Notes under the pieces: model-generated
What the model was told of the DNA's origin: nothing
The model's input: the letters and a program-made list of their open reading frames with translations, nothing else
The model's database searches: none
Source of the DNA: Acidobacteriota bacterium
Lineage (GTDB): Bacteria > Acidobacteriota > Terriglobia > Terriglobales > Acidobacteriaceae
Direction: 5' to 3'
Length of the DNA: 64,000 nucleotides
Assembly (NCBI GenBank): GCA_003225055.1
Contig: QIAU01000134.1
Coordinates: forward strand, 56,301 to 120,300
In this document: positions 26,445 to 35,495 of the stretch, in pieces
Layout: each line of letters starts with the position of its first letter
Numbering within the stretch: position 1 is the first letter of the stretch
Made by a program: the position numbers and the translations under genes

Positions 26445-26699
26445 ATGGAGCACTCCAAGAAACTGGCCGCCGAGACCCTCCCGCAACTGCGCCGACTGGC
26501 CCACGATCTCAGCAATTCGATCGAGACCATCATGCAGGCCTCATACCTGCTGGGCCAGAGCAAGCTTGACACCAACGGCAAGAAATGGGTTCAGATGATC
26601 GATTCGGCGGCCGAGGAGGCCGCCCGCGTCAACCGCTCCATTCGCGAAATCCTGCGCTCCTACCAGGAAAAGTCTGTAGGCCGGCGACGATCGGCCTGA
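26445..26699 (+). CDS. Small HisKA/phosphoacceptor-like helical protein
   Basis: 84 residues, all helical. LAHDLSNSIETIMQASYLL resembles the H-box region of histidine kinase dimerisation domains or an HPt-like helix (H at residue 19 followed by Asp-Leu), and the second helix KKWVQMIDSAAEEAARVNRSIREIL resembles their partner helix. There is no ATPase domain. It may be a stand-alone phosphoacceptor or a degenerate kinase fragment. Confidence 0.55.
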   Translation: MEHSKKLAAETLPQLRRLAHDLSNSIETIMQASYLLGQSKLDTNGKKWVQMIDSAAEEAARVNRSIREILRSYQEKSVGRRRSA

Positions 26700-26783
26700 C
26701 CCCCAGTTTGGGCCGCAAAAAGTGCCCTGAGAATCCGGCTGATCTTAACCGGGTACTCGGTAGGCTTACTAGGTAGGTATTTC

Positions 26784-27215
26784 TCAGTCTTCTAACTTCG
26801 CATTCATGGTGATTTTCGCGTTCAGGACTTTGGAAACAGGGCAGCCCGACTTGGCATTTTCGGCTGCCTTGTTAAACGCTGCCGCATCCGCCTTAGGGAC
26901 ACGCGCGGTGACGTCAAGCTGAATCGCCGTGATCGTAAAACCTGCATCCAGCTTCTCCATGGTCAAGGTAGCAGTTGTGTTGATGCTTTCCGGCGCCAGG
27001 TTGGCATTGCCGAGCTGCGCCGAAAGAGCCATTGAGAAACAGGCCGCGTGTGCCGCCGCAATCAGCTCTTCGGGATTGGTTCCCGGTGTGTTCTCGAACC
27101 GGGTAGTGAAGGAGTACGGAGTGTTCGACAACACCTTGCTGGTCGACGAGACCGTGCCCTTGCCATCTTTCAAGCCGCCTTTCCACGCTGCACTGGCTTT
27201 TCTTTGAATGCTCAC
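26784..27215 (-). CDS. osmC: OsmC/Ohr-family peroxiredoxin
   Basis: 143 residues from GTG 27215, with GAGGAAG about 8 bases upstream. It has AAWKGGLKDGKGTV, the catalytic Cys in AAAHAACFSMALS and the second in ENAKSGCPVSKVL. These reduce organic hydroperoxides with a two-Cys mechanism. The longer frame from 27266 has an unrelated basic N-terminus and is not chosen. Confidence 0.9.
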   Translation of the reverse strand: MSIQRKASAAWKGGLKDGKGTVSSTSKVLSNTPYSFTTRFENTPGTNPEELIAAAHAACFSMALSAQLGNANLAPESINTTATLTMEKLDAGFTITAIQLDVTARVPKADAAAFNKAAENAKSGCPVSKVLNAKITMNAKLED

Positions 27216-27392
27216 GAGCCACTTCCTCTTGCGGTTTGATTTTGCTTCTGCAACTTCGGCGTCCACCTTAGCGCACGGCGCGGGCTGGTGTCCAGCCGAT
27301 GCCGGACTCCTCGGACTGCTGCCGGAAACCGCGGGCGAACTTTCGCCTCTGTCGCACGGCAGGAGGTTTCGCTGTTTTCGCGACGTACTAAA

Positions 27393-27551
27393 TCAGAGAT
27401 AGCTCAACCACCAGTTGTGGTGACGCGGCTTGAGGCGCGCGAACCACAGACATGCCGGATACAGCAGCAGGAGAATGGCGATCCAGACGGCATACGTCGT
27501 CCAAAGCGGGAAGCCGTAGTCGGGCGGGAAGAGTTTGCTCGGGCTTCCCAT
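27393..27551 (-). pseudogene. C-terminal stub of a DUF1624-like membrane acyltransferase protein
   Basis: From ATG 27551 the frame reads SKLFPPDYGFPLWTTYAVW, a transmembrane stretch WIAILLLLYPACLWFARLKP and ends WWLSYL. This matches the C-terminus of acidobacterial DUF1624/heparan-alpha-glucosaminide acetyltransferase-like membrane proteins. The other about 350 residues are absent, so this is a remnant. Confidence 0.65.
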
Positions 27552-27750
27552 GGAAGGCGGCGGGATAAGGAGAAATGGCGTGACTACAGTCTTTCAATCA
27601 CGTCGTAGATCCGCGGTGCGCCACGCCCTATCGAGTCTCGGTGGCAACCTGGCGGACCTCGTTTTGCCCATCCGCTAATTCGGGATGTCCTTTCGTCACT
27701 TGTGCGCGTTCCATTGCCACTACACAATCCCCGGAACTAGGAGGATTTTC

Positions 27751-28092
27751 ATGGGTAAAGCATTGAGAACTGCCCTGAGTCTTGTGGTCAGCCTGGTGCT
27801 GCTCAGCACCTTGACGATGGCGCAGCCTGCCGGGAAGAAGGCCAACAAAGACCAGAAGGAGCACCATAGCCGGTTTGCAAAAATGGCGTTCTGGCGCCAC
27901 CACAAAGATGCCGACAAAAAGTCGAAATCCCACTCGTCGAACAAACATGCTCACGCTAAGAGCGCGCAGACGAAACCGGCGTCGGCCAAGCAGGTTGTTA
28001 AGAAAGACCAAAAGCCAGAGCACGCCAGCAAGGCACCGGCTGCAAACAAAACGAAGCAGCAGAAGACGCAAGATCCCAAGACGGCTTCGTAA
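27751..28092 (+). CDS. Small secreted Lys-rich protein
   Basis: 113 residues from ATG 27751, with a strong AGGAGG 7 bases upstream. A signal peptide (ALSLVVSLVLLSTLTMA-Q) precedes a mature part with about one quarter Lys and many His and Ser (KKSKSHSSNKHAHAKSAQTK), no recognised domain. It resembles histone-tail-like or polyanion-binding periplasmic proteins, but function is unknown. Confidence 0.7.
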   Translation: MGKALRTALSLVVSLVLLSTLTMAQPAGKKANKDQKEHHSRFAKMAFWRHHKDADKKSKSHSSNKHAHAKSAQTKPASAKQVVKKDQKPEHASKAPAANKTKQQKTQDPKTAS

Positions 28093-28248
28093 TAGCGATA
28101 GCTTCGCAGACTCACATGGCGGCTCCAATCTGAACCGCGTCGCGGAATTTTTGTCTGCAGGCGGCAATCCGGCGGCTTAGGCGCGCGAATGTGTGCTTCG
28201 CGTCTGGCCTGTTTTCCACAACTCTGGCGACCCAAATGGGCTTCTCGA

Positions 28249-28270
28249 CGCCATCCAGCGCTGGATGGCG
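28249..28270. repeat. Perfect 22-base palindrome
   Basis: Arms CGCCATCCAGC and GCTGGATGGCG meet without spacer at 28259/28260. It lies 110 bases upstream of the broken small gene at 28380. No U-tract follows. Confidence 0.85.
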
Positions 28271-28379
28271 GGCCGAACGTGCAACTCTCGATTTTCGTTC
28301 ACTCCGTCCGACACGCAACGGACTCTCCCTTGACACGGCTGCTAGATTTAAGCGATTTCGTTCACCCAGGTGCTCACCA

Positions 28380-28530
28380 ATGACCCGCCATGATCGTGAT
28401 CTGGCCTGTGGCTGGCAGGACATCGCCGCCCAGGCCTCCCGAGAGAAAGAGCCTCAGAAACTGCCCGATTGACCAGAGAACTGGAGCGCGCTCTTGAGGA
28501 GCGCTACCACCCCCGATGCAGTGCTCCGCC
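28380..28530 (+). pseudogene. Frameshifted copy of the downstream WQEIAAEAS small protein
   Basis: ATG 28380 opens CGWQDIAAQASREKEPQKLPD then stop. With one base restored, the reading continues LTRELERALEER, paralleling the intact copy that starts at 28645 (WQEIAAEASRERDPKKLMEL, LTEELERALEERD). The two are a diverged tandem duplication, and this copy is broken by a single-base deletion near 28468. Confidence 0.75.
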
Positions 28531-28644
28531 TGCAAGTCCGAGCGCAAAATCAACCCTGACAAAACACAGTTAGGTGTCCAAAAAAAATTACCGAGAATTT
28601 ACCATTCAGGTATATCAAACCTGTTATCGTGCGCCCTTATTTCG

Positions 28645-28833
28645 ATGATGGCGCCCCAAATGTCGTCCGACAACCACAGACCCGTTCGCACCTGGCAGGA
28701 AATCGCTGCCGAGGCAAGTCGAGAGAGAGATCCCAAGAAGCTAATGGAGTTGACCGAGGAACTGGAGCGCGCCCTGGAAGAACGCGATGCCAAATTGAGA
28801 TTTGACCGCAAGTCCGCAAGCGCTTCAGAATGA
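28645..28833 (+). CDS. Small acidobacterial helical protein (WQEIAAEAS type)
   Basis: About 62 residues, with consecutive ATGs at 28645 and 28648. The core RTWQEIAAEASRERDPKKLM, LTEELERALEERDAK is a short helical protein that recurs in many copies in acidobacterial genomes. Function unknown. A longer frame from 28516 has no ribosome site and includes an AT-rich intergenic segment. Confidence 0.65.
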   Translation: MMAPQMSSDNHRPVRTWQEIAAEASRERDPKKLMELTEELERALEERDAKLRFDRKSASASE

Positions 28834-28866
28834 GCTGGTTTTTCCCACCTGCTATCGTTTGCTGAA

Positions 28867-29316
28867 TTATTGTCCTTCCGCCGGCAGGTCACTGGACCAA
28901 GCATCGGCAGCGATGACCCACCTGCCACCCACCCGCTTCCACACGGTCAGGTACTTCCCATGGTCTTCTCGGCTCGATCCATCGTTCCCGGGCACGTTCA
29001 TGCGATAGGTGCCAACATCCCAGGCAACCTTGTCCTGCTGTTTGATGTAGGTGACATCGAAGGCCAGTCCGCCGACACCGTGTTGCATGGGTCTCTGCAG
29101 ATATTCGCGAATGGCATCGCGGCCATGCACCGCCCGGTGATGCGGGGGAAGATAAACTGCATCCTGAGCATACGCGCCTACCACCCTGTCGAGGTTTCCT
29201 TCATTCCAGTGTCGCGCCCACTCATTCCCCGTCTGGCGAATGATCGCGGCAGCATTAGCGGCTTGGGGTGGTCTTCGTGCTTTTCGGGCAGCGCGTCCCT
29301 TTGCTGTAGTCTTCAT
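28867..29316 (-). CDS. SnoaL-like/DUF4440 (NTF2 fold) protein
   Basis: 149 residues from ATG 29316 with GGAGG 6 bases upstream. After a basic, Ala-rich start the NTF2-like domain shows WARHWNEGNLDRVVGAYAQD, AVYLPPHHRAVHGRDAIREY, and GKYLTVWKRVGGRWVIAAD. Family members are ketosteroid-isomerase-like enzymes or binding proteins; none can be singled out. A paralogue lies at 29739-30248. Confidence 0.82.
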   Translation of the reverse strand: MKTTAKGRAARKARRPPQAANAAAIIRQTGNEWARHWNEGNLDRVVGAYAQDAVYLPPHHRAVHGRDAIREYLQRPMQHGVGGLAFDVTYIKQQDKVAWDVGTYRMNVPGNDGSSREDHGKYLTVWKRVGGRWVIAADAWSSDLPAEGQ

Positions 29317-29738
29317 GGCGGTCCTCCACACGAAAGGGCGGATTAATTAATTCTACTGCCAGGAAGTTTGAAGTGCGGTCAGATAGGAATTGGGGGATTC
29401 GGCAGGCCGGGGACGTGGGCGGCCTGACAACCGTTCTCCTTCGGCCGCTCCCGAGACAGAGGAAACGGTGAAAACCTGTGCCGTCCCCACCCGCCTTCTG
29501 GCTTCAGCATAGGCTTAGGGGAACGCTGGCGCAATACCCGCTTATCAGTAGAAATCCGAGCAGCTCGCATAGAAGCCGCAGCACGGCCACCTCAGCTTCC
29601 AGCGATGCTCCTCTAAGAGGAAGGAACAATTCAGACAGTATTGCATCCTAGAACGTGGAGCGACAGGGGCTTGGCCAGTTAAAACCGACCCATTCTGCGG
29701 GGCAGATACGAGCTGATTCGGCTTAGGCGAATGGGGGC
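29317..29738. other. Intergenic stretch without gene
   Basis: I see no coding frame or structured element here; a minus-strand frame at 29379-29570 has no family resemblance. Confidence 0.5.
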
Positions 29739-30248
29739 TTACGCGGATCGGGAGGCATCGGAACCGATTATGCCCATATTCTCGGAATCGGACAACTGAT
29801 CTCTCCGCGTCCCATTTGACGCCCCTAGTGGAACATCACTGCTCCAGCAATCGGCGGCCTTCAGCCAGACTCCGAAACGGCGCCAGGCACTCAGGTACTT
29901 ACCCCGGTCGACGACCGTTGTGCCATTGGGCTGCCGAATGGAAACCGCGTAGCGGCCGATTTCAACCGCCATGTCCCCGGAACTCTCCACGCGCAGGGTC
30001 TCCAGCCTGAGATCTTCGTAGCCTTGATCGGCAAACTGCTGCAAGGCTCGCTGGATGGCTTGCTTGCCCTGCACGGTCTCCCGGTTGGGAGCCATGAAGA
30101 AGCCATCCGGCGTGTACATCGCCACGCAGTGATCGTAATTGCCGGTATTGAAATTTGTACAGAAATCCTGAACCGCATCCCGGATCGTGGACCCGACGTC
30201 ACTCAGAGCTGGCTGGGGGACAGGTCCGCCATAAGGGCGATACGCCAT
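29739..30248 (-). CDS. SnoaL-like/DUF4440 (NTF2 fold) protein, paralogue
   Basis: 169 residues from ATG 30248, with GGAGGTAG just upstream; the upstream extension to 30485 has low-coding character. The domain contains VQDFCTNFNTGNYDHCVAMY, GFFMAPNRETVQGKQAIQRA and RGKYLSAWRRFGVWLKAADC, ending WSSDVP. Nearly the same ending as the neighbour at 28867 (AWSSDLP) implies duplication. The C-terminal 25 residues are unrelated and hydrophilic. Confidence 0.8.
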   Translation of the reverse strand: MAYRPYGGPVPQPALSDVGSTIRDAVQDFCTNFNTGNYDHCVAMYTPDGFFMAPNRETVQGKQAIQRALQQFADQGYEDLRLETLRVESSGDMAVEIGRYAVSIRQPNGTTVVDRGKYLSAWRRFGVWLKAADCWSSDVPLGASNGTRRDQLSDSENMGIIGSDASRSA

Positions 30249-30438
30249 GGAGCTACCTCCTGGGGGAAGGCGAACTTCTCCGGCGCCTTTTCGCCCTTCT
30301 CGGGCGATGGCGCTCTGTAGAACGGAAAACATTCTAAACCAAAACCCCGCTTCGCCAAAGATGAAGATTTCCTGCCCCTGGCCGGCGACTCCCCTGGGGA
30401 ATTGATGAAACGCCGCACCAGGTACGGATCCGGAGCGG

Positions 30439-31311
30439 CTAAGGTTTGGTTTCCAGCGGGTGCTTGCTCTTCTCGTAAAACTCATTTTGTAACGGAAGGC
30501 TGGTTTGGTCAGCTTTGACAGCTCGCACGGCTTTCACCAAGGCATCAATCCACGCCCTCATGCGGTATTCTCCAAGCTCGCGCGTGGCGGCTGATCCGTC
30601 TCCAGAATAATGGTTGGGAAATCGCGCGTACCACCAGATCCCGGTATAGAGGCTCGGGGGCAGGTTTTGCCGCTTCTGGTCCGCGCCGGATTCGCTGTTT
30701 GCCCGGTCCAAATGCACCAGATCGGGACGCGTAACCATCATGCCCGACGTTTCGGTTTCGCCAGCGTGCATGTCAATCGATGTCTTTTGGGGCGGACCAC
30801 CCGGCGGCGGTTCGACTAGCCCGAAAATGTACGCGACATAGTCATGCGGTTTCTCTAACTGGCTCTGAGCGAAGTAGGGCAGAAGGCTCTCATTCCCGCC
30901 GTGTCCGTTTACGATGATGACTTTTTTGCAGCCATTGCGGGCCATTTCGTCCGTGGTTTCCTGCAGGAGTTGTAGCTGCAAACCCCGGCTGTAGGCAATC
31001 GTGCCGGGTTCGTGTTTGGCTTCGAAGATCTGTCCGAAGTAATACTCCGGAAAAACGATCGCGTACTCCTGCTCAGCGGCATGCAAGACAGCATAGCGAA
31101 CGTCCAGCAAATCGGTGCCCAGGGGCAAGTGTGGACCATGCTTCTCCAGGATGCCGAAAGGCAACAGGCAAGTGCCTTGCGACTGGCGAATGCCTTCTCT
31201 GAAGTCCGCCGCCGTCAGCTCCTCCCAGTGAGTGGAGAGCTTGGATTGGGGCCAGGCGAGTGCCGTGCCCAGCAGAAATAGAGCAAGAAACGTGACAGGT
31301 CGACGCAGCAT
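30439..31311 (-). CDS. Secreted creatininase-family amidohydrolase-like protein
   Basis: 290 residues from ATG 31311. Signal peptide (TFLALFLLGTALAWPQS) then creatininase fold: LLPFGILEKHGPHLPLGTDLLD with the metal-binding His and Asp, VIIVNGHGGNES, and DMHAGETETSGMM (Glu ligand). These proteins hydrolyse small amides such as creatinine or formamidopyrimidines; substrate unknown. AGGAG lies 12 bases before the chosen ATG; another ATG 27 bases upstream is possible. Confidence 0.87.
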   Translation of the reverse strand: MLRRPVTFLALFLLGTALAWPQSKLSTHWEELTAADFREGIRQSQGTCLLPFGILEKHGPHLPLGTDLLDVRYAVLHAAEQEYAIVFPEYYFGQIFEAKHEPGTIAYSRGLQLQLLQETTDEMARNGCKKVIIVNGHGGNESLLPYFAQSQLEKPHDYVAYIFGLVEPPPGGPPQKTSIDMHAGETETSGMMVTRPDLVHLDRANSESGADQKRQNLPPSLYTGIWWYARFPNHYSGDGSAATRELGEYRMRAWIDALVKAVRAVKADQTSLPLQNEFYEKSKHPLETKP

Positions 31312-31497
31312 GAGAGTGGTTTCTCCTGAGCCGCGCATTTTAGCACCCGAAATCAGGCTCTTCCGGCGCTCGCACGCCCACACCACGCCCAGCAAGTTCA
31401 AAATACAACCTCGGTGGCCAGCGGCCGGCTAGCCGACATTACTCTAGTTACCTTACGCGGCGGGGCGAGACAGCTATCATTCAAGGAGCGGATCATC

Positions 31498-32430
31498 ATG
31501 AAAAAACCCAGCTTCTTGATCTCTTTAACTACCGATGCCAACGACTATCAGCAGGAGCAGGCATCGGCTGCGACGCAGGCGGCACAACGACTGGGGGTCG
31601 ACATTCAGATCCTCTACGCAGAAAACGATGCCATTACCCAAAGTCAGCAGTTGCTCAAGATAATTCAGTCCAGCACGGGACCGCGACCGGATGCCATCAT
31701 TCTGGAGCCGGCGGGCGGAACCGCGCTGCCCCAAGTGGCGCGTGCGGCCACTGCTGCCGGCATTGGCTGGGTGGTGCTCAATCGCGACGCAGATTACATC
31801 GAAGAGCTGCGCAGAATGCAAAAGGTTCCGGTCTTCGGCATTACATCCGATCACCAGGAGATAGGCCGTATCCAGGGACGTCAGTTCGCCGCCTTGCTGC
31901 CCAAAGGCGGTTCAGTGCTCTATATCCAAGGGCCTACCGAAAGCCTGGCCGCCAAGCAGCGCACGGCCGGGCTGTGCGAGACCAAGCCGGTGGGAATCCA
32001 GGCCAAGTTGATGAAGGCACACTGGACCGAGGACAGCGCCTACAAAGCTGTTGCTTCCTGGCTGCGCCTCGCGACTTCGCAGGACGCAGTTATTGATCTG
32101 GTTGGTGCCCAGGACGACTCCATGGCGGCAGGCGCACGAAAAGCTTTTCACGATCACACCACCGGTGCCGCACGTGAACGCTGGCTCAAGCTGCCTTTTA
32201 CCGGCTGCGATGGACTGCCCAAGACCGGTCAGGCGTGGGTACATAGTAAACTTCTGACGGCCACGATCATCGTTCCCCCAAATGCGGGGCAGGCGATGGA
32301 GATGCTGGTCCATGCATTGCGTGGCGGGCCTATGCCGCGCGAACGCTCTCTGACGGTGCCAAACTCTTACCCGCCAATCGAATTCCTCGCCGCCACGCAG
32401 AAGGACAAATCGCACGCCCTGGGTATTTGA
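31498..32430 (+). CDS. Periplasmic-binding-protein-like domain protein without signal peptide
   Basis: 310 residues from ATG 31498 with AAGGAG upstream. The fold is that of RbsB-type sugar-binding proteins: FLISLTTDANDYQQEQASAA, RPDAIILEPAGGTALPQVA, WVVLNRDADYIEEL, VFGITSDHQEIGRIQGRQFA and DLVGAQDDSMAAGARKAF. There is no signal peptide or HTH domain, so it is probably a cytosolic sensor or binding protein. No transporter genes are adjacent. Confidence 0.78.
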   Translation: MKKPSFLISLTTDANDYQQEQASAATQAAQRLGVDIQILYAENDAITQSQQLLKIIQSSTGPRPDAIILEPAGGTALPQVARAATAAGIGWVVLNRDADYIEELRRMQKVPVFGITSDHQEIGRIQGRQFAALLPKGGSVLYIQGPTESLAAKQRTAGLCETKPVGIQAKLMKAHWTEDSAYKAVASWLRLATSQDAVIDLVGAQDDSMAAGARKAFHDHTTGAARERWLKLPFTGCDGLPKTGQAWVHSKLLTATIIVPPNAGQAMEMLVHALRGGPMPRERSLTVPNSYPPIEFLAATQKDKSHALGI

Positions 32431-32602
32431 AGGTTTCCTATGCCTGGGACCATCCCGACCTTACGGTAGAACTCTGATCGTGAACATGTAGAGAACCGCG
32501 GGGTGAGTTCCGGCTTCCGCACCGGTACAGCAACGACCTTATGGAAGCTGAATGGAGCCGCTCCTAAGCTTGATCTGAGTTTTTGAATGGTGGGGAGCCG
32601 AT

Positions 32603-33123
32603 ATGAGATCCATCAGCCCAAGCCTAGTAGCTGTATTGGCCCTGCTTTTAGGTGTCGCGGGTTCCAGCCGGACAAACACTGTCGGTTGCAAGGACAACGT
32701 GAAGAAAGCCCTGGAGCAGGTTGTTCTGAAGGACGTGACCGTCGATGAGGACCGCGACAAGAACACCATCACGCTGGGCGGCAAAGTACATTCGGAAAAC
32801 GCCAAGCAGCAGGCCGCCGAACTAGCCCAAGCAGCTGCCGGCAATCGCATCCTTGCCAACGAAATCAGCGTGGAACCGGTGGGAGCAGAATCGCAATCCA
32901 GGAGCATCGCTTCCAACCAGGATGCGGCTATCGAGAAGGATTCCATAGCCGCCTTGGCCGCCACGGGACTCGATAAGGAGCACATTCGGTTCAAGGCTAA
33001 AAATGGTGCGCTCACCCTGAGAGGTTCGGTGAAGAATCCGCGCGAACGCCAGGAAGCCTAGCAGACGCGGCCAATGTTGCTAACGTGCAGCAAGTGCTGA
33101 ATGAGATTGAGGTGAACCGGTAG
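32603..33123 (+). pseudogene. BON-domain protein with C-terminal frameshift
   Basis: ATG 32603 opens a signal-peptide-like start (LVAVLALLLGVAGSS) and two BON repeats (VKKALEQVVLKDVTVDEDRD, ITLGGKVHSENAKQQAAELA; LTLRGSVKNPRERQEA). A TAG at 33059 stops it, but shifting one base restores LADAANVANVQQVLNEIEVN, the normal BON C-terminus, ending at 33123. The first domain is complete, so a shortened product may still be made; I class it as frameshifted. Confidence 0.75.
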
Positions 33124-33182
33124 CAGGCTCAGCCCGTCGCGTGCGCCCTTTTAGTTCGCGGGTCTGTAGCCCTTTGTTTCTT

Positions 33183-33222
33183 GTCATTCCGAGGCGGCTT
33201 TAGCCGCCGAGGAATCCGGATT
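33183..33222. repeat. REP-like palindrome at the recJ 3' end
   Basis: Contains TCATTCCGAGGCGGCTTTAG and its return arm CCGCCGAGGAATCCGGA. It supplies the recJ stop codon and encodes its last residues (NPDSSAAKAASE). Related palindromes lie near 12700, 16458, 38350 and 46485. Confidence 0.65.
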
Positions 33223-35022
33223 TTCCCTGCATACCGGAGCGGTCCTTACGAAATCGCACAGCGTCAGTTCCAGTCCGCCGAATTCGGGATGGTCGTTATG
33301 TCCAACCGTAAAAGCAATATCGAGCATATCGCCGGGAAGTAGTTGCTCTTTCCGGGCACGCTCCGCTAAGCGCCAGCCGAGCGCATCGTAGGTGACCGAA
33401 TGTCGCCAATTAGAGTTCCCCGTTCTCTGTTCTCGGTTCTCAGAACAATTCAATTTCAGCTTTATGTGCTTCTCTTTCATGATGCGGGGCGGCTGCAGCA
33501 AGCGAACGGAACGTGCAGCGAAAACCGGCTCGGGATTTCCCATCCCGAACGGTTCGAGACGGCGCAGCGCGTCCAATAGCTCAGGCGTAACTTGAGCCAG
33601 CGAAATCCGGGCATCTAAATCAAGCATCGGCTCAAAATCTGCCAACGTCAGGTGCTCTCGCGCATAATTTTCCAGATGACAACGCAAGTCCGGAATTCGT
33701 TCGGCCGGCAGCGCGAAGCCTACGGCATGAGCATGGCCTCCGTATCTGTCGAACAGATCAGCGCACGACTCGAGCGCGTTGAGCAGGTGGAAGGCATGAA
33801 TCGAACGCCCGGAACCGTGAGCCTCATCCCCTTCACGCGAGACTACCAGCGTCGGCCGGCCATAGCGTTCCACCACTCGCGCAGCTGTAATTCCGATCAC
33901 CCCGCGGTGCCAGTCATCGCCGTCCACCACGATACAAAATGACTCACGCAGCGCTGGATCTTCCTGGAAACGCTTCTCAACCTCTTCGAGGATGCGGAGT
34001 TCTTCTTCCTGGCGTTCGCCATTGAGCTGATTCAGGCGGGCCGCAATTTCGCGGGCTCGGGTCGCATCCTTCACGCTGAAAAGCTCTACGACGTCGCGAG
34101 CAACATCCATGCGTCCGGCGGCATTCAGTCGCGGCGCGATGCGAAATCCCACTTCCCCCGAGGTGAGTGCGCGCCCCGTACCCAGTTCCGCGACCTCCAG
34201 CAGCGCTTTCAGTCCGGGACTCACGGGGGCACGCAAGGCGTCTAATCCCAGCTTGGCAAACACTCGGTTCTCGCCAGTCAGGGGCACAGCATCGGCGATC
34301 GTGGCGATGGCGACCACCTTCATGAAAGACATCAGCAGACGAGACTGATCAGGCCGGTCAAGCAATTTCTCCATGAGCGCCTGCGCCACCTTGAAAGCTA
34401 CGCCGCATCCGCACAGCGCCTTACAGGGATAGCCGCATCCTGGCTGGTTGGGATTTAAAACCGCGAGCGCCGATGGTAGGCCATCGTGGCCCGGCAAGTG
34501 GTGGTCGGTGACGATCAGATCAACGCCTAAGCGCCGGGCCGTATCCGCCGCTCGAAACGCCCGAATGCCGGTATCCACCGAGATGATCAGCCGCACTCCA
34601 GAAGCCGCGGCCCGCTCAATGACGTCGTCCTTCATGCCGTAGCCTTCGCGGATACGGTGCGGGACGTGGAAGTCAGCCGAGCCGCCGCAGAGTTCAATAG
34701 CGGTCTTAAGGATTACGATCGCCGTGGTTCCGTCGACGTCATAATCGCCATAGATGAGGATGCCTTCTTTGCGGGCAATGGCCGCTGCCAGGCGATCCAC
34801 CGCCACCTGCATGCCGGTCATGGCATAAGGCGAATGCAGGCACAGGAGCGAAGGCGCAAGAAAATTCCCCGCAGCCTCCGGATCGGTGATGTCACGGGTC
34901 AGCAGCAGTCGGGCCACGATGGATGCAAGTTCGCCCTTGAGCCGCAGAGCGGAATTTGCGTTCAGCGCTTGCGCAAGATTTTGGATCTCAGTGGATTCAG
35001 CGGAAAGCAAATTCCAGCGCAC
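33184..35022 (-). CDS. recJ: Single-stranded-DNA-specific exonuclease RecJ
   Basis: 612 residues from GTG 35022. DHH motif region IYGDYDVDGTTAIVIL, VTDHHLPGHDGLPSALAVLN, CGCGVAFKVAQAL and the DHHA1 part RYGGHAHAVGFALP. RecJ degrades 5' single-stranded ends in RecF repair and mismatch repair. Length agrees with family. A GC-poor insert near 33395-33440 encodes NCSENREQRTGNSNWRHS in the C-terminal OB region, an oddity, and the final residues derive from a palindromic repeat. It follows the gene at 35025 by 2 bases. Confidence 0.93.
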   Translation of the reverse strand: MRWNLLSAESTEIQNLAQALNANSALRLKGELASIVARLLLTRDITDPEAAGNFLAPSLLCLHSPYAMTGMQVAVDRLAAAIARKEGILIYGDYDVDGTTAIVILKTAIELCGGSADFHVPHRIREGYGMKDDVIERAAASGVRLIISVDTGIRAFRAADTARRLGVDLIVTDHHLPGHDGLPSALAVLNPNQPGCGYPCKALCGCGVAFKVAQALMEKLLDRPDQSRLLMSFMKVVAIATIADAVPLTGENRVFAKLGLDALRAPVSPGLKALLEVAELGTGRALTSGEVGFRIAPRLNAAGRMDVARDVVELFSVKDATRAREIAARLNQLNGERQEEELRILEEVEKRFQEDPALRESFCIVVDGDDWHRGVIGITAARVVERYGRPTLVVSREGDEAHGSGRSIHAFHLLNALESCADLFDRYGGHAHAVGFALPAERIPDLRCHLENYAREHLTLADFEPMLDLDARISLAQVTPELLDALRRLEPFGMGNPEPVFAARSVRLLQPPRIMKEKHIKLKLNCSENREQRTGNSNWRHSVTYDALGWRLAERARKEQLLPGDMLDIAFTVGHNDHPEFGGLELTLCDFVRTAPVCRENPDSSAAKAASE

Positions 35023-35024
35023 GG

Positions 35025-35495
35025 CTAGTGTTCATCATCCTGATCGGATTCGTCGATGGGAATGCCGCCAAAGTCTTCCGAAAGTTCAAGCAGGCGCTGG
35101 TAGCGGTCGTACCACTGGGTGTTGGTTTCGTACAGCATCACCGAGCCTTGATAAGGCCAACCGAGCTGCACAAAACCCGTCTTGCCGATGTAGGCGCGCA
35201 GCCAGCGGGCATCTTCGAGATCTTCGTCGTTGGTGAACTGGGCGTTGCTCAGACGCTTCATCAGATCATCCAGTTCATCACGCTGCAACACCCAATCATG
35301 CATGGTCAGGAATGGAGCGCCTGAATCCTTGGCCAGTTCGACAAACTTCTTCCAACCATCGGAGTCGTCATCCGAGTCCCACGAAATGCACTGCACCTCT
35401 TCGTAATTGACGAAGCCGTGAAAACGGCGCATGCCGTGGCCCTCGATGAAAGCCACCATGTCGTCTTTAAGCCCGGTCAGATCATCGGAAGGCAT
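35025..35495 (-). CDS. Conserved acidic protein of unknown function
   Basis: 156 residues from ATG 35495 (MPSDDLTGLKDDMVAFIEGH); a GTG at 35546 in the same frame is an alternative. It is Asp/Glu-rich and mixed alpha/beta with FHGFVNYEEVQCISWDSD and WLRAYIGKTGFVQLGWPYQG. I recognise no domain with confidence. Position just upstream of recJ (2-base gap) suggests co-transcription. Confidence 0.6.
   Translation of the reverse strand: MPSDDLTGLKDDMVAFIEGHGMRRFHGFVNYEEVQCISWDSDDDSDGWKKFVELAKDSGAPFLTMHDWVLQRDELDDLMKRLSNAQFTNDEDLEDARWLRAYIGKTGFVQLGWPYQGSVMLYETNTQWYDRYQRLLELSEDFGGIPIDESDQDDEH

Noticed and set aside
28189..28472. Plus-strand 93-codon frame over the 22-base palindrome
   Set aside because: Different frame from the recognised small-protein copy, no ribosome site, no conserved motif.
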